In this document: positions 1-11,329 of the stretch, in pieces
Numbering within the stretch: position 1 is the first letter of the stretch
Layout of the letters: each line of letters starts with the position of its first letter
Origin: an uncultured Bacteroidales bacterium
GTDB lineage: Bacteria > Bacteroidota > Bacteroidia > Bacteroidales > UBA932
Assembly: GCA_934695325.1 (NCBI GenBank)
Contig: CAKUVD010000006.1
Location: 1-64,000 of the forward strand
Reading direction: 5' to 3'
Length of the DNA: 64,000 bases
Translations under genes and position numbers: made by a program
The notes under the pieces: generated by a model
Told to the model about the DNA's origin: nothing
What the model saw: only the letters and a program-made list of their open reading frames with translations
Databases searched by the model: none

Positions 1-20
1 TTCGAATCTCTCTGCCCCTG
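1..20 (+). tRNA. tRNA-Trp, 3' end only
   Basis: Only the last 20 bases are in the window: T-loop TTCGAAT (1-7), T-stem 3' strand CTCTC (8-12), acceptor 3' strand TGCCCCT (13-19) and discriminator G (20). This matches the 3' half of bacterial tRNA-Trp, and tRNA-Trp just before secE is the usual Bacteroidota order. CCA is not encoded (CTA follows). The anticodon lies outside the window, so the identity rests on similarity and context. Confidence 0.75.
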
Positions 21-101
21 CTAATATCAAAGGTTACGATTTGGTAATGTTTAACAGACGCTGCACAAGCTTCCAATAGGCAGTGTCCATTAAAAGAAAA
101 G

Positions 102-290
102 ATGAGAAAGTTCATTAACTATGTGAAAGAGTCTTTCGAGGAGCTCACAAAGAAAGTGACTTGGCCGACTTGGGCGAAGCTGCAGAGTTCTGCATTGCTC
201 GTTATGGTCGCTACTGTAGTCATTGCCGCTGTGCTTTTCGTGATAGACTTCATTTTCCAGCATCTGATGACTGTAATCTACACATTGTAA
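102..290 (+). CDS. secE: Preprotein translocase subunit SecE
   Basis: Short single-span subunit of the SecYEG channel, which clamps SecY in the inner membrane. The 62-residue protein has the short-form SecE layout: an amphipathic N-terminal helix ending in the family motif KKVTWPTW (about residues 17-24), then one hydrophobic membrane segment (about 30-58). It sits between tRNA-Trp and nusG, the usual position. I see no separate promoter of the Bacteroidota type in the 81 bases between the tRNA and the start codon, so it is probably co-transcribed with the tRNA. No Shine-Dalgarno sequence is evident, as is normal in this phylum. Confidence 0.95.
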   Translation: MRKFINYVKESFEELTKKVTWPTWAKLQSSALLVMVATVVIAAVLFVIDFIFQHLMTVIYTL

Positions 291-307
291 TTTAATTCAT
301 TACCACA

Positions 308-880
308 ATGGGCGAAAAAAAATGGTACGTCCTTAGGACTGCGGGAAGCAAAGAGAAGAAAGTCAAAGAGTACCTCGATAAGGAAATCGAGAGGAGCACG
401 GATCTTCAGAAAGAAATTTCACAGGTTCTGGTTCCCCTTGAGAAAAAATATACTGTAAAGAACGGAAAGAGAGTCGCTACCGAAAAGATTCTTTTCCCGG
501 GTTATGTATTTATCGAGGCAGAGCTTGGCAAGGATTCAGATTACCTTATCCGCAGCCACGTGATCCCTGGTCTTGCTGGTTTCCTTTCAGAAAAGACAGA
601 TGACTCGAAGGCACAGGGAGAGAAAGTCGCCGTTCCTCTGAGAGATGACGAAGTAAGACGTCTACTCGGTCAGCAGGATGAGCAGACTGTCACGGAGGCG
701 GCTACCGAAGTCGATTATCAGGTCGGCGATTCCGTCAAGATTACGGACGGCCCGTTCAATGGTTTTGACGGTACAGTGGATGAGATTGCTGTCGATAGAA
801 GCAAGATCAAGGTAATAGTTATGATCTTCGGCAGAAAAACTCTGCTCGAGCTCAACTTTAATCAAGTAACTAAAGAATAA
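308..880 (+). CDS. nusG: Transcription termination/antitermination protein NusG
   Basis: NusG binds the clamp helices of RNA polymerase, suppresses pausing, and couples polymerase to Rho or the ribosome. The 190-residue protein starts with the NGN domain ([14 protein letters not shown] near residue 6; the [12 protein letters not shown] core strand near 61-72) and ends with a KOW domain (about 135-180, [19 protein letters not shown]). The N-terminal domain carries a longer charged insertion between strands than E. coli NusG ([20 protein letters not shown] region), a common Bacteroidota variant. It lies 17 bases after secE and 5 bases before rplK, consistent with one transcript. Confidence 0.96.
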   Translation: MGEKKWYVLRTAGSKEKKVKEYLDKEIERSTDLQKEISQVLVPLEKKYTVKNGKRVATEKILFPGYVFIEAELGKDSDYLIRSHVIPGLAGFLSEKTDDSKAQGEKVAVPLRDDEVRRLLGQQDEQTVTEAATEVDYQVGDSVKITDGPFNGFDGTVDEIAVDRSKIKVIVMIFGRKTLLELNFNQVTKE

Positions 881-885
881 CAATT

Positions 886-1332
886 ATGGCAAAAGAAGTA
901 ACCGGATTCATTAAGCTCCAGATTAAAGGCGGAGCGGCGAATCCTGCGCCTCCTGTAGGACCGGCTCTCGGTTCAAAGGGACTGAATATTATGGACTTCT
1001 GCAAGCAGTTCAATGCAGCGACCCAGGGTTCTGCAGGAAAAGTGCTCCCAGTTGTAATCACCGTATTTTCAGACAAGTCTTTCACATTTGTTGTAAAGCA
1101 GCCGCCAGTTGCGGTTTCCCTGAAAGAGGCTGCCAAGATCCAGAAAGGTTCAGGCGAGCCTAACAGGCAGAAAGTAGCCAGCGTCACCTGGGATCAGATC
1201 AAGACGATTGCTGAGGGCAAGATGGCGGATATGAATGCTTTCACGCTTAAGTCAGCTATGACAATGGTTGCTGGTACAGCAAGAAGTATGGGTATCAAAG
1301 TCACCGGAACTTTCCCGGCTGACGTTAAATAA
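886..1332 (+). CDS. rplK: 50S ribosomal protein L11
   Basis: L11 binds the GTPase-associated region of 23S rRNA with L10-L12 and is needed for the RelA-dependent stringent response. The 148 residues show the N-terminal proline-rich segment with [20 protein letters not shown] (about 20-39) and the C-terminal rRNA-binding domain (about 75-148), whose end carries [12 protein letters not shown]. Length is close to the family norm (about 142). The start ATG lies 5 bases after the nusG stop, and rplA follows after 12 bases, the standard rplK-rplA order. Confidence 0.97.
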   Translation: MAKEVTGFIKLQIKGGAANPAPPVGPALGSKGLNIMDFCKQFNAATQGSAGKVLPVVITVFSDKSFTFVVKQPPVAVSLKEAAKIQKGSGEPNRQKVASVTWDQIKTIAEGKMADMNAFTLKSAMTMVAGTARSMGIKVTGTFPADVK

Positions 1333-1344
1333 ATCACACGCGAG

Positions 1345-2043
1345 ATGGGTAAGATTTCAAAGAATATGAAGGCTGCATTGGCTAAGTACGATCAGTCAAA
1401 GCAGTACGAGCTTTCAGAAGCGTGTGGTATCCTCAAGGAAATCACTTATACCAAGTTCGACGCTTCTGTAGAACTTATAGCTAATCTGGGTGTAGATCCT
1501 CGTAAGGCTAACCAGATGATCCGTGGAGTGGTCTCACTTCCTCACGGAACAGGTAAGGTCACCAGAGTCCTCGTTCTCTGTACTCCTGACAAGGAGGCTG
1601 AGGCCAAGGAGGCAGGCGCTGACTATGTAGGTCTTGACGAGTATATCGAGAAGATCAAGGCTGGCTGGACTGATGTAGATGTCATCATCTGTACTCCATC
1701 CGTTATGGCTAAGGTCGGTATCATCGGACGTATCCTCGGACCTCGCGGACTTATGCCGAACCCTAAGACCGGCACTGTTACAATGGCTGTCGGCAATGCA
1801 GTGAAAGAGGTGAAGGCCGGTAAGATCGACTTCAAGGTTGATAAGACTGGAATCATCCACGCTGCCATCGGAAAGGCTTCGTTCACTCCAGAGCAGATCT
1901 ATGACAACGCTAAGGTCGTTATGTCGGCGATCCTCAAACTGAAGCCTCAGACCTTGAAGGGAACATATCTCAAGAGTGCAGCCATCTGCACCACTATGAG
2001 CCCTGGTATTAAACTTGATATCAAAGCATTCAGTGCTGAATAA
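1345..2043 (+). CDS. rplA: 50S ribosomal protein L1
   Basis: L1 forms the mobile stalk at the E-site and in many bacteria represses its own rplKA transcript. The 232-residue length matches the family (E. coli 234). Visible signatures are the N-terminal basic helix, the central segment [15 protein letters not shown] (about residues 131-145, the L1 family signature), and the closing strand region [20 protein letters not shown]. It lies 12 bases downstream of rplK and 15 bases upstream of rplJ. I did not find a convincing L1-binding mimic in the short gaps, so autogenous control cannot be judged here. Confidence 0.97.
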   Translation: MGKISKNMKAALAKYDQSKQYELSEACGILKEITYTKFDASVELIANLGVDPRKANQMIRGVVSLPHGTGKVTRVLVLCTPDKEAEAKEAGADYVGLDEYIEKIKAGWTDVDVIICTPSVMAKVGIIGRILGPRGLMPNPKTGTVTMAVGNAVKEVKAGKIDFKVDKTGIIHAAIGKASFTPEQIYDNAKVVMSAILKLKPQTLKGTYLKSAAICTTMSPGIKLDIKAFSAE

Positions 2044-2058
2044 TAAAAGTTCAATGTT

Positions 2059-2589
2059 ATGAGAAAAGAATTAAAAGCCCAGATAATTGAATCTATCTCA
2101 GCACAGATCAAGGAGACTCCTAATTTCTACATTACCGATATCTCCGGTCTGAATGCTGAGCAGACAACAAAGCTCCGTAGAGCTTGCTTCGAGGCAGGTA
2201 TCAAGCTTACTGTTGTTAAGAATACACTCTTCCATCACGTCATCAACGAACTGAACAACGAGGAAATCAATCTTCTCGTCCCTACGCTTGAAGGAAATAC
2301 GGCAATTATGTACACAGAGGTTGCCAATGCTCCTGCAAAGCTTATCAAGAAGTTCCAGAAGGATGGGTTTGAGAAGCCTGCACTCAAAGGTGCATACGTT
2401 CAGGAGTGTGCTTTCGTAGGTGCCGACAAACTTGACGAGCTTGCAGCCATCAAGTCCAAGGAGGAACTCATCGGAGACATCATCGGTCTTCTCCAGTCTC
2501 CTGCGAAGAATGTCATCTCCGCTCTTCAGTCAGCGGGCGACAAACTTGCCGGAATCGTCAAGACACTTTCAGAGAAAGAAGAGAAATAA
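2059..2589 (+). CDS. rplJ: 50S ribosomal protein L10
   Basis: L10 anchors the L7/L12 dimers of the ribosomal stalk to 23S rRNA. The 176-residue protein has the usual N-terminal globular domain (MRKELKAQIIESISAQIK, then FYITDISGLNAEQTTKLRR and VVKNTLFHH about residues 23-62) and the C-terminal helix that docks L12 dimers (LLQSPAKNVISALQSAGDKLAGIVKTL). It is followed after 30 bases by rplL. With only 15 bases separating it from rplA, there is no room for the long L10 leader structure found in Proteobacteria and Firmicutes. Confidence 0.97.
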   Translation: MRKELKAQIIESISAQIKETPNFYITDISGLNAEQTTKLRRACFEAGIKLTVVKNTLFHHVINELNNEEINLLVPTLEGNTAIMYTEVANAPAKLIKKFQKDGFEKPALKGAYVQECAFVGADKLDELAAIKSKEELIGDIIGLLQSPAKNVISALQSAGDKLAGIVKTLSEKEEK

Positions 2590-2619
2590 ATATAAACAAT
2601 TTAAACAATATCATTTATT

Positions 2620-2997
2620 ATGGCAGATGTAAAAGCACTTGCAGAAGAGTTGGTAAACCTTTCTGTAAAAGATGTTCAGGAACTTGCTAAAGTTCTCAAG
2701 GAAGAGTACGGTATCGAGCCAGCTGCAGCAGCAGTTGCAGTAGCAGCTCCAGTTGCTGGCGGTGAGGCCGCTGCAGCAGAGCAGACAGAGTTCGATGTTA
2801 TCCTCAAATCAGCAGGCGACGCTAAACTTAACGTCATCAAAGCTGTGAAGGATCTCCTCAGCCTCGGTCTTAAGGAGGCAAAAGAGCTCGTTGACAAGGC
2901 TCCAGGTGCAACTTTGAAAGAGAAAGTATCTAAGGCAGAAGCAGAGCAGATCAAGTCTACACTTGAAGAAGCTGGTGCAGAAGTTGAGGTTAAATAA
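2620..2997 (+). CDS. rplL: 50S ribosomal protein L7/L12
   Basis: L7/L12 is the multicopy stalk protein that recruits and stimulates the translational GTPases. The 125 residues show the N-terminal dimerisation domain (about 1-35), an alanine/valine-rich hinge (about 36-55, [19 protein letters not shown]) and the conserved C-terminal domain beginning [21 protein letters not shown] and ending [10 protein letters not shown]. It is the last ribosomal gene before rpoB. The 102-base gap that follows carries a strong hairpin which probably sets the ribosomal protein to polymerase ratio. Confidence 0.98.
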   Translation: MADVKALAEELVNLSVKDVQELAKVLKEEYGIEPAAAAVAVAAPVAGGEAAAAEQTEFDVILKSAGDAKLNVIKAVKDLLSLGLKEAKELVDKAPGATLKEKVSKAEAEQIKSTLEEAGAEVEVK

Positions 2998-3028
2998 CTT
3001 CGCTTCTCCCCTAGATGGGAACGAATTC

Positions 3029-3063
3029 AGGTTTAGAGCCTCTTGTTGGCTCTAAACCTTTTT
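3029..3063 (+). terminator. Hairpin attenuator between rplL and rpoB
   Basis: A perfect 12-bp stem (3029-3040 pairs with 3048-3059) closes a 7-base loop and is followed by five T residues (3059-3063). It has the form of an intrinsic terminator but stands inside the rplL-rpoB gap of an otherwise contiguous operon. By analogy with the E. coli rplL-rpoB attenuator it probably ends part of the transcripts. The T-run is short, which fits partial read-through. Confidence 0.8.
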
Positions 3064-3099
3064 GTCGTATTTAAGTTTTTCTCATTTCAAAGGCAGAAT

Positions 3100-6000
3100 A
3101 TGTCAAATAAGACTACCAATAAACGAATCAATTTCGCCACATCAAAAATCCTGGATTATCCGGATCTGCTTGAGGTGCAGCTGAAATCATTCAAGGATTT
3201 CTTCCAGCTTGACACCACACCTGAGAACAGAAAAAACGAAGGTCTTTACCAAGTATTCCAGGATATTTTCCCGATCGAGGACACAAGGAACAACTACAAG
3301 TTGGAGTTCATCGATTATTTTATCGATCCGCCTAAGTATTCGATCGAAGAGTGTCTTGAGAGAGGTCTTACGTATAATGTTCCTCTTAAGGCAAAACTCC
3401 GCCTTTCTTGCAGCGACCCGGAACACGAGGATTTCGATACCAAGGTTCAGGACGTATATCTGGGTGACATCCCTTATATGACCCCTGGCGGTACCTTCAT
3501 CATCAATGGTTCCGAGCGCATCATCGTATCCCAGCTGCACAGGTCGCCTGGTGTATTCTTCGACCAGACTCTGCATGCCAATGGAACGAAGCTCTATTCC
3601 GCCAGGATCATCCCTTTCAAGGGCTCCTGGATAGAGTTCGCCACTGACATCAACAACGTGATGTATGCGTACATCGACAGAAAGAAGAAACTCCCTGTGA
3701 CCACTCTTCTCCGCGCCATCGGCTTTGACGGTGACAAGGATATCATAAACATCTTCGGCCTTGCCGAGGAGATCGAGGCCACTCCTGAGAATCTGAAGGC
3801 CAACGAGGGCCGGAAACTTGCCGCGAAGGTGCTCAAGACCTGGAATGAGGACTTCGTCGATGAGGATACGGGTGAGGTCATTCCTATCGAGCGTACGACA
3901 CCTGTCGTGGAGAGGAATGAAGTCATCAATGATGAGACAATCCAGAAACTTACCGAGGCAGAGGTGAAGACAGTCCTCCTCCAGAAGGACGAGGCGAGCG
4001 ACAGCGAGTTCGCCATTATCTTCAACACCCTGTCAAAGGATCCGACAAATACGGAAAAGGAAGCTGTCAATTACATCTACAAACAGCTGCGTAATTCAGA
4101 ACCGCCTGATGAGGCTACCGCAAGAGATGTCATTGACAAACTGTTCTTCTCCGAAAAGAGATATGACCTCGGCACTGTCGGCCGTTACCGTCTCAACAAG
4201 AAGCTCGGTCTCACTACTGATCCGGAGCTTCGCGTATTGACGAACAATGACATCACTGAGATCATCAAATACCTTATCCAGCTTATCAACTCGAAGGCTA
4301 CCGTTGATGATATCGACCATTTGAGCAACAGACGTGTGCGTACAGTAGGCGAGCAGCTTGCCAACCAGTTCAGCGTCGGTCTCTCGAGAATGGCGAGGAC
4401 TATCCGTGAGAGGATGAACGTCAGGGACAGTGAACAGTTCAACCCTATCGACCTCATCAACTCGAAGACATTGTCTTCAGTCATCAACTCATTCTTCGGA
4501 ACGAGCCAGCTTTCACAGTTTATGGATCAGACCAACCCTCTGGCCGAAGTCACGCATAAACGTCGTCTCTCGGCATTGGGTCCTGGCGGTCTCTCCAGGG
4601 ACAGAGCCGGATTCGAGGTTCGAGACGTACACTATACTCACTACGGAAGGCTTTGCCCTATCGAGTCTCCTGAGGGACCAAACATCGGTCTTATATCATC
4701 TCTTTGCGTCTATGCGAAGATCGATGACCTCGGATTCATCGAGACTCCTTACCGCAAGGTGGAGAACGGAAAGGTCGATCTGTCTGACACGGGCTGGAAA
4801 TTTATGAGCGCAGAGGAAGAAGAGGACAAGCTCGTCTCCCTCGCCAACGTCAAGATGGACGATGACGGTACCATCGAGGAGGACAGGATTCAGTGTCGTC
4901 TTGAGGCTGACTTCCCTGTAGTCTCCAAGGAGCAGGTCGATTATATGGACGTCGCTCCTAACCAGATGGCTTCCGTGGCCGCATCACTTATTCCGTTCCT
5001 AGAGCACGATGATGCCCACCGAGCATTGATGGGTGCGAATATGATGCGTCAGGCAGTGCCTCTTCTCAAGCCGCAGTCTCCTATCGTGGGTACCGGACTG
5101 GAGGAAAGGGTCTGCATTGACTCCAGGACACAGGTGATGGCTGAGCGCAGCGGTGAAGTCGTCTATGTGGACGCCAATGAGATTCACGTTCAGTATGACC
5201 GTACTGATGATGAGAAGTTCGTAAGCTTCTCGCCTGATATCACAGTATATCATCTCCCTATCTACAGGAGGACTAACCAGAGCACTACCATCTGTCTGAA
5301 GCCTATCGTGAGAAAAGGTCAGAAAGTAGTTGCCGGCCAGGTTATGACAGAGGGCTATGCCACCCAGAACGGCGAGCTCGCTCTCGGACGGAACCTGATG
5401 GTCGCGTTTATGCCGTGGAAGGGATATAACTATGAGGATGCCATCGTGCTTTCCGAGAAGATGGTGAAGTGGGATATCCTCACTTCAGTCCACGTGGATG
5501 AATACCTTACTGAGGTCCGTGAGACCAAGCGCGGTATGGAGGAGCTCACTTCCGATATTCCTAACGTCAGCGAGGATGCCACGAGGAACCTTGACGCCAA
5601 CGGCATTGTCAGGGTCGGTGCACATATCGAGCCTGGTGACATTATGGTCGGCAAGATCACTCCTAAGGGCGAAAGCGATCCTTCTCCGGAGGAGAAACTT
5701 CTCCGTGCGATCTTCGGCGACAAGGCCGGTGACGTGAAGGATGCCTCCCTGAAGGCCAACCCGTCACTCAGCGGTACAGTCATAAAGACGGCTCTTTATG
5801 CTAAGGTGGCCAAAGAAGGGAACCGCAAGGGAGCGAAAGCAGAGCAGAAGATCAAGTTAGAGAGCATTGAGGAGGACTTCACGAAGAAGGCTGAGTCTCT
5901 GTTCTCCAAGTTCTTCGAGAAACTCGCTGCTCTCGTTGCTGGTAAGAAGAGCGTAGGCATCAGCGACCTCTACGGTGTTGAGATTATCCCTAAGGGCAAG

Positions 6001-6918
6001 GAAATCACTGCGGCACAGCTCAAGACCATAGATTATGACAACATCAACTCCAACAGGTGGACAGATGATGAGCATATAAACCTTATGGTCCGTGACCTCA
6101 TCAACAACTACTGCATCTCTTATAAGGAGGCTGCGGCAGCCAACAAGAGGGCGCAGGACAAGGTGAAGATCGGTGACGAACTTTCCAACGGAGTGATGCA
6201 GCTTGCAAAGGTATACATCGCGAAGAAGAGGAAGATCACTGTCGGTGACAAGATGGCGGGCCGTCACGGTAACAAGGGTATCGTGGCCAAGATCGTGAGG
6301 GAGGAGGATATGCCGTTCCTCGAGGACGGATCTCCTGTGGACATTGTCCTGAACCCTCTGGGCGTGCCTTCACGAATGAACCTCGGTCAGATCTATGAGA
6401 CAGTCCTCGGATGGGCCGGAGCAAAGCTCGGACTCAAGTTCAGCACCCCTATTTTCGATGGCGCGAGCCTTGACGAGATCTGCGCCTATACGGACAAGGC
6501 AGGTCTTCCGAGATACGGCAGCACTCACCTCAGGGACGGCGGCACAGGTGACTGGTTCGACCAGTTCGCCACTGTCGGAGTCATCTATATGATCAAGCTG
6601 GGCCATATGGTCGATGACAAGATGCACGCAAGGTCTATCGGACCTTACTCGCTCATCACGCAGCAGCCTCTCGGAGGTAAGGCTCAGTTCGGAGGTCAGC
6701 GATTCGGAGAGATGGAGGTATGGGCGCTCGAGGCATTCGGCGCTGCCAACGCTCTTCAGGAAATCCTTACGGTGAAATCCGATGACGTGACCGGACGTTC
6801 CAAGACATACGAGGCTATCGTGAAGGGTGAGCCGATGCCTACTCCTGGCATCCCTGAGTCCCTGAACGTGCTCCTGCACGAGCTCAGAGGCCTTGGACTT
6901 AAAGTGACGCTTGAATAA
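3100..6918 (+). CDS. rpoB: DNA-directed RNA polymerase subunit beta
   Basis: Beta subunit of the core RNA polymerase, 1272 residues from the ATG at 3100. An in-frame upstream codon at 3043 would start inside the attenuator hairpin and is not credible. The N-terminus [16 protein letters not shown] is typical of the phylum. The rifampicin region (about residues 465-505, [20 protein letters not shown]) has the sensitive-type Asp, His and Ser at the E. coli 516, 526 and 531 positions. [19 protein letters not shown] near the C-terminus is the family signature that contacts beta-prime. rpoC follows after 26 bases. Confidence 0.98.
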   Translation: MSNKTTNKRINFATSKILDYPDLLEVQLKSFKDFFQLDTTPENRKNEGLYQVFQDIFPIEDTRNNYKLEFIDYFIDPPKYSIEECLERGLTYNVPLKAKLRLSCSDPEHEDFDTKVQDVYLGDIPYMTPGGTFIINGSERIIVSQLHRSPGVFFDQTLHANGTKLYSARIIPFKGSWIEFATDINNVMYAYIDRKKKLPVTTLLRAIGFDGDKDIINIFGLAEEIEATPENLKANEGRKLAAKVLKTWNEDFVDEDTGEVIPIERTTPVVERNEVINDETIQKLTEAEVKTVLLQKDEASDSEFAIIFNTLSKDPTNTEKEAVNYIYKQLRNSEPPDEATARDVIDKLFFSEKRYDLGTVGRYRLNKKLGLTTDPELRVLTNNDITEIIKYLIQLINSKATVDDIDHLSNRRVRTVGEQLANQFSVGLSRMARTIRERMNVRDSEQFNPIDLINSKTLSSVINSFFGTSQLSQFMDQTNPLAEVTHKRRLSALGPGGLSRDRAGFEVRDVHYTHYGRLCPIESPEGPNIGLISSLCVYAKIDDLGFIETPYRKVENGKVDLSDTGWKFMSAEEEEDKLVSLANVKMDDDGTIEEDRIQCRLEADFPVVSKEQVDYMDVAPNQMASVAASLIPFLEHDDAHRALMGANMMRQAVPLLKPQSPIVGTGLEERVCIDSRTQVMAERSGEVVYVDANEIHVQYDRTDDEKFVSFSPDITVYHLPIYRRTNQSTTICLKPIVRKGQKVVAGQVMTEGYATQNGELALGRNLMVAFMPWKGYNYEDAIVLSEKMVKWDILTSVHVDEYLTEVRETKRGMEELTSDIPNVSEDATRNLDANGIVRVGAHIEPGDIMVGKITPKGESDPSPEEKLLRAIFGDKAGDVKDASLKANPSLSGTVIKTALYAKVAKEGNRKGAKAEQKIKLESIEEDFTKKAESLFSKFFEKLAALVAGKKSVGISDLYGVEIIPKGKEITAAQLKTIDYDNINSNRWTDDEHINLMVRDLINNYCISYKEAAAANKRAQDKVKIGDELSNGVMQLAKVYIAKKRKITVGDKMAGRHGNKGIVAKIVREEDMPFLEDGSPVDIVLNPLGVPSRMNLGQIYETVLGWAGAKLGLKFSTPIFDGASLDEICAYTDKAGLPRYGSTHLRDGGTGDWFDQFATVGVIYMIKLGHMVDDKMHARSIGPYSLITQQPLGGKAQFGGQRFGEMEVWALEAFGAANALQEILTVKSDDVTGRSKTYEAIVKGEPMPTPGIPESLNVLLHELRGLGLKVTLE

Positions 6919-6944
6919 TTACAATCAAACTGATTTGACACAAT

Positions 6945-9900
6945 ATGCCTATTTTCAATAACAAAGATAACAAGGTAAGGAGTAACTTCCAGAGAATCAG
7001 TATCTCACTCGCTTCTCCTGAGGATATCATAGATAGATCCCACGGAGAAGTCCTGAAGCCGGAGACGGTGAACTACAGGACATACAAGCCAGAGAGAGAC
7101 GGTCTTTTCTGCGAGAAGATTTTCGGTCCGACCAAGGATTACGAATGCTATTGCGGAAAGTACAAGAGAATCAGATACCGCGGTATCGTCTGCGACCGCT
7201 GCGGTGTGGAGGTGACTGAAAAGAAAGTGCGCAGAGAGAGGATGGGACACATCTCTCTCACCGTACCTGTCGCCCACATCTGGTATTTCAAGTCGGCTCC
7301 TAACAAGATTTCGGCTGTCCTCGGAGTTCCTGCCAAGAAGCTTGAGGCCGTGATCTACTATGAGAAATACATTGTAGTGAGACCGGGTGCGAGTGGATTG
7401 AACAAACTTGATCTTCTTTCGGAGGATGAGTACCTCGATGTCCTTGCAAGAATTCCGGAGAATGACCTTCTTCCGGATGATGACGAGAACAAGTTCATCG
7501 CAAAGATGGGCGCCGAGGGTATCTACGATCTCCTGAAAGAAATAGATATCAATGCCCTTGCCAAGCAGCTCCGCGAGTCTATGGCTACGGAGACTTCACA
7601 GCAGCGCAAGACAGAGCTCCTGAAGAGGCTCAGCATCGTCAAGTGGTTTGAGGAGTCCAATGGCGTGAACCGTCCGGAGTGGATGATAATGAAAGTCATT
7701 CCTGTCATCCCTCCTGATCTCAGACCGCTCGTTCCTCTCGACGGAGGACGTTTCGCTACGTCTGACCTCAATGACCTTTACAGAAGGGTAATCATCAGGA
7801 ACAACCGTCTCAAGAGGCTTATCGAGATCAAGGCTCCTGAGGTCATTCTCCGAAACGAGAAACGTATGCTCCAGGAGGCCGTGGATTCGCTCTTCGACAA
7901 CTCGAAGAAGTCCAGCGCAGTCAAGAGCGAGTCTAACAGGGCTCTCAAGTCTCTGTCAGACAGCTTGAAAGGTAAGCAGGGACGTTTCCGTCAGAACCTC
8001 CTCGGTAAACGTGTGGACTACTCTGCACGTTCCGTCATCGTCGTAGGCCCTGAACTTCAGATGCACGAGTGCGGTCTTCCTAAGTTTATGGCTGCCGAGC
8101 TTTACAAACCGTTCATCATCAGAAAACTGATTGAGCGCGGTATCGTGAAGACCGTCAAGTCCGCCAAGAAGATCGTGGACAGGAAGGATCCTGTCATCTG
8201 GGATATCCTTGAGAACGTGATGAAAGGCCATCCGGTGTTCCTTAACCGTGCGCCTACACTTCACAGACTCGGTATCCAGGCATTCCAGCCTCGAATGATA
8301 GAGGGAAAGGCCATCCAGCTGCACCCGCTCGCTTGTACCGCGTTCAATGCGGACTTCGACGGTGACCAGATGGCGGTCCACCTTCCGCTCAGCAATGCTG
8401 CCGTGATGGAGGCTCAGCTTCTTATGCTCGGCTCTCAGAACATTCTCAACCCGGCGAACGGAACTCCTATCACGGTGCCTTCACAGGATATGGTCCTCGG
8501 TCTTTACTACATAACGAAGATCAGACCTGGCGCCAAGGGTACGGGGATGTCTTTCTACGGACCGGAGGAAGTCATTGTCGCTCTCAACGAGAGAGCCATC
8601 GAGCTCCACGCCGAGATCAATGTCAGGATACTTAAGGACAAGCAGAATCCGGATGCAGGAACTCAGATGGTGAAGACCACTGCAGGCCGAATCATCGTGA
8701 ACCAGTTCGTCCCGGAGGAGGTACCTTATGTCAATGAAGTCCTCGGAAAGAAGGCGCTCAGGAAGATCATCACCGAAGTCATCAAGAATACAGGTGTCTC
8801 CAGGACGGCTCACTTCCTTGATGACATCAAGAACCTCGGATACGACCGTGCGTTCCGCGCAGGTATTTCGTTCAACCTTGGCGATGTTCTCATCCCACCT
8901 GAAAAGTACGAGCTTATCAATGCAGGCTACAAGCAGGTCGAGGATATCAAGAACAACTACGCTATGGGTTTCATCACGAACAACGAGCGTTACAACAAGG
9001 TCATCGACCTGTGGACATCCATCGACAACAAGCTCACTGGCATCGTGGAGAAGCAGATTTCTGCTGACCAGCTGGGATTCAACCCTGTGTATATGATGCT
9101 GGATTCCGGAGCCCGCGGTTCTACACAGCAGATCAAGCAGCTCTGCGGTATGCGAGGCCTTATGGCCAAGCCTCAGAAGTCCGGAGCCGCCGGTGCCGAG
9201 ATTATCGAGAACCCTATCGTGTCCAACCTTAAGGAGGGTATGACAGTGCTCGAGTACTTCATCTCCACCCACGGTGCTCGTAAGGGACTTGCCGATACCG
9301 CCCTCAAGACAGCCGATGCCGGTTACCTGACACGTCGTCTTGTGGATGTATCCCACGATGTCATTATCAATGAAGAAGACTGCGGCACTCTCAGGGGACT
9401 TATCGCCACTGCGATCAAGAACAAGGACGAAGTGGTCGAGTCTCTCGGTGAGAGAATCCTCGGACGTACTTCAGTCCACGATATCTTCAACCCTATAACC
9501 GGTGAACTTATCATCAAGGCAGGTGAGGAGATCCGCGAGGCTACTGCCAACCTTATCGACTCTCTGCCTATCGAGCAGGTGGAGATCCGTTCAGTGCTTA
9601 CTTGTGAGTCCCGCAAGGGCGTCTGCGCGAAGTGCTACGGACGTAACCTGGCTACGAGCCGAATGGTCGAGAAAGGTGAGGTCGTCGGAGTGATCGCCGC
9701 ACAGTCAATCGGTGAGCCTGGTACACAGCTTACGCTCCGTACCTTCCACGTCGGTGGTACGGCGTCAAGTACGGCTGCTGATTCTTCAATCGAGTCCAAG
9801 TACAACGGAAAGCTTCAGTTCGAGGAACTCAGGACACTTCAGAGAACGACGGATGACGGTACGGTCGAGGAGGTTGTGGTCAGCCGTATGACTGAACTCA

Positions 9901-11195
9901 AGATCATTGACGAGAATACCGGCATCACATTCTCTACATACGATGTACCTTACGGTTCCGTCCTCTATAAGAAAGACGGTGACACAGTCCAGAAGGGAGA
10001 CCTCATCTGCGAATGGGATCCATATAACGCCATCACGATTGTCGAGACTGCAGGTACTGTCCGTTTCGACAATATGGAGTCAGGAACCACATTCCGCGAG
10101 GAATCTGCCGATGAGTACTCGAACAACAAAGATAAGGTCATCATCGAGTCCAGGGACAAGACCAAGAGTCCTTCAATCCTCATTCTCGGTGAGGGCGGCG
10201 AACTTCTCAAGCAGTACAACCTGCCTGTCGGCGCTCATATCCCGGTAAGTGACGGAGATACCGTGAAGATAGGAGACATCATAATGAAGATACCTCGTGC
10301 CATCGGTAAGTCCAACGATATCACAGGAGGTCTTCCTCGAGTTACTGAACTCTTCGAGGCGAGGACTCCTTCAAGTCCTGCGACGATTTCCGAACTCAAC
10401 GGTGAGGTGCGTATGGGCAAGATTACGAGAGGTAACCGTGAGATCTTCGTCAAGAACAAGTCCGGTATCGAGAAGAAATATCTCGTTCCGCTCTCCAAGC
10501 AGATCCTTGTTCAGGAGAATGACTATGTGAGGGCCGGCTCCAGACTGTCTGACGGCGGTATATCACCTACCGATATTCTCAATGTCCTCGGACCTGTCAA
10601 GGCTCAGGAGTACATCGTGAACGAGGTTCAGGCTGTCTATCGTCTCCAGGGTGTGAAGATCAATGACAAGCATTTCGAGATCATTGTCCGTCAGATGATG
10701 AGGAAGGTTCAGATCACCTCTCCAGGCGACACTGAGTTCCTTCCTGAGGAACTTGTGGACAAGTGGAAGTTTATGGACACCAATGACGCTATCTACGGTA
10801 AGTACTATGTCATAGAGGCAGGTGACTCTCAGAGATACAAGGCGGGTGACATAATTTCTGCGCGCGAGCTCAAGAATGAGAATGACTCTCTGGCAAGGCA
10901 GAGCCTGAAGATGATGGCTTGCCGCGGAGCAAGGCCTGCTACGGCTAGCCAGGTGCTCCAGGGTATCACCAGAGCCGCTCTCAAGACTGACAGCTTCATC
11001 TCCGCTGCATCATTCCAGGAGACCACGAAGGTCCTCAGCGAGGCCGCTATCCGCGCCCGTGTCGATGACCTCGAAGGCCTTAAGGAGAATGTCATCTGCG
11101 GTCATCTCATTCCAGCCGGCACAGGCCAGAAGGAATTCCAGGACATCGTGGTAAGCAGTAAGGAGGACTACCTCAAAGAAATGAATGACCTCTAG
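6945..11195 (+). CDS. rpoC: DNA-directed RNA polymerase subunit beta'
   Basis: Catalytic beta-prime subunit, 1416 residues, normal for Bacteroidota. The N-terminal zinc finger ([20 protein letters not shown], about residues 66-85) is intact, and the Mg-binding active-site motif NADFDGDQ lies near residue 467. The second zinc site ([17 protein letters not shown]) is near 885. The trigger-loop region ([17 protein letters not shown]) is near 920. It is the last gene of the operon and is followed after 33 bases by an intrinsic terminator and then a bidirectional one. Confidence 0.98.
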   Translation: MPIFNNKDNKVRSNFQRISISLASPEDIIDRSHGEVLKPETVNYRTYKPERDGLFCEKIFGPTKDYECYCGKYKRIRYRGIVCDRCGVEVTEKKVRRERMGHISLTVPVAHIWYFKSAPNKISAVLGVPAKKLEAVIYYEKYIVVRPGASGLNKLDLLSEDEYLDVLARIPENDLLPDDDENKFIAKMGAEGIYDLLKEIDINALAKQLRESMATETSQQRKTELLKRLSIVKWFEESNGVNRPEWMIMKVIPVIPPDLRPLVPLDGGRFATSDLNDLYRRVIIRNNRLKRLIEIKAPEVILRNEKRMLQEAVDSLFDNSKKSSAVKSESNRALKSLSDSLKGKQGRFRQNLLGKRVDYSARSVIVVGPELQMHECGLPKFMAAELYKPFIIRKLIERGIVKTVKSAKKIVDRKDPVIWDILENVMKGHPVFLNRAPTLHRLGIQAFQPRMIEGKAIQLHPLACTAFNADFDGDQMAVHLPLSNAAVMEAQLLMLGSQNILNPANGTPITVPSQDMVLGLYYITKIRPGAKGTGMSFYGPEEVIVALNERAIELHAEINVRILKDKQNPDAGTQMVKTTAGRIIVNQFVPEEVPYVNEVLGKKALRKIITEVIKNTGVSRTAHFLDDIKNLGYDRAFRAGISFNLGDVLIPPEKYELINAGYKQVEDIKNNYAMGFITNNERYNKVIDLWTSIDNKLTGIVEKQISADQLGFNPVYMMLDSGARGSTQQIKQLCGMRGLMAKPQKSGAAGAEIIENPIVSNLKEGMTVLEYFISTHGARKGLADTALKTADAGYLTRRLVDVSHDVIINEEDCGTLRGLIATAIKNKDEVVESLGERILGRTSVHDIFNPITGELIIKAGEEIREATANLIDSLPIEQVEIRSVLTCESRKGVCAKCYGRNLATSRMVEKGEVVGVIAAQSIGEPGTQLTLRTFHVGGTASSTAADSSIESKYNGKLQFEELRTLQRTTDDGTVEEVVVSRMTELKIIDENTGITFSTYDVPYGSVLYKKDGDTVQKGDLICEWDPYNAITIVETAGTVRFDNMESGTTFREESADEYSNNKDKVIIESRDKTKSPSILILGEGGELLKQYNLPVGAHIPVSDGDTVKIGDIIMKIPRAIGKSNDITGGLPRVTELFEARTPSSPATISELNGEVRMGKITRGNREIFVKNKSGIEKKYLVPLSKQILVQENDYVRAGSRLSDGGISPTDILNVLGPVKAQEYIVNEVQAVYRLQGVKINDKHFEIIVRQMMRKVQITSPGDTEFLPEELVDKWKFMDTNDAIYGKYYVIEAGDSQRYKAGDIISARELKNENDSLARQSLKMMACRGARPATASQVLQGITRAALKTDSFISAASFQETTKVLSEAAIRARVDDLEGLKENVICGHLIPAGTGQKEFQDIVVSSKEDYLKEMNDL

Positions 11196-11228
11196 CAGTT
11201 TTTATTCATAATAATTTGATTTACGAAG

Positions 11229-11259
11229 GTGGCCGGCGGGAACGCTGGCCGCTTTTTTT
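11229..11259 (+). terminator. Intrinsic terminator after rpoC
   Basis: A 10-bp GC-rich stem (11229-11238 with 11243-11252, two G-T pairs) closes a GGAA tetraloop and is followed directly by seven T residues (11253-11259). It stands 33 bases after the rpoC stop codon and ends the secE-rpoC operon. Confidence 0.88.
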
Positions 11260-11275
11260 CTTCGTCTTTACAAAG

Positions 11276-11305
11276 AAAAACGCCCGGCAATCAGCCGGGC
11301 GTTTT
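11276..11305. terminator. Bidirectional terminator between rpoC and purA
   Basis: A perfect stem CGCCCGGC / GCCGGGCG is extended by A-T pairs on both sides (AAAA before, TTTT after), with the 5-base loop AATCA. Read on either strand it gives a GC stem followed by a T-run. It therefore serves as a backup terminator for rpoC and as the terminator for the converging purA transcript, whose stop codon is 25 bases away. Confidence 0.87.
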
Positions 11306-11329
11306 CATTATTTGTTGAAGCGACAATAA

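Noticed and set aside
3043-3099. Upstream extension of rpoB from an ATG at 3043
   Set aside because: It would begin inside the loop of the attenuator hairpin and encode residues not found in relatives. The ATG at 3100 gives the normal N-terminus.
4480-4640. Rifampicin-resistance substitutions in rpoB
   Set aside because: The key Asp, His and Ser positions carry the sensitive-type residues.
8481-9356. Antisense 291-residue frame inside rpoC
   Set aside because: A shadow of a highly conserved gene, with no start context and no domain.
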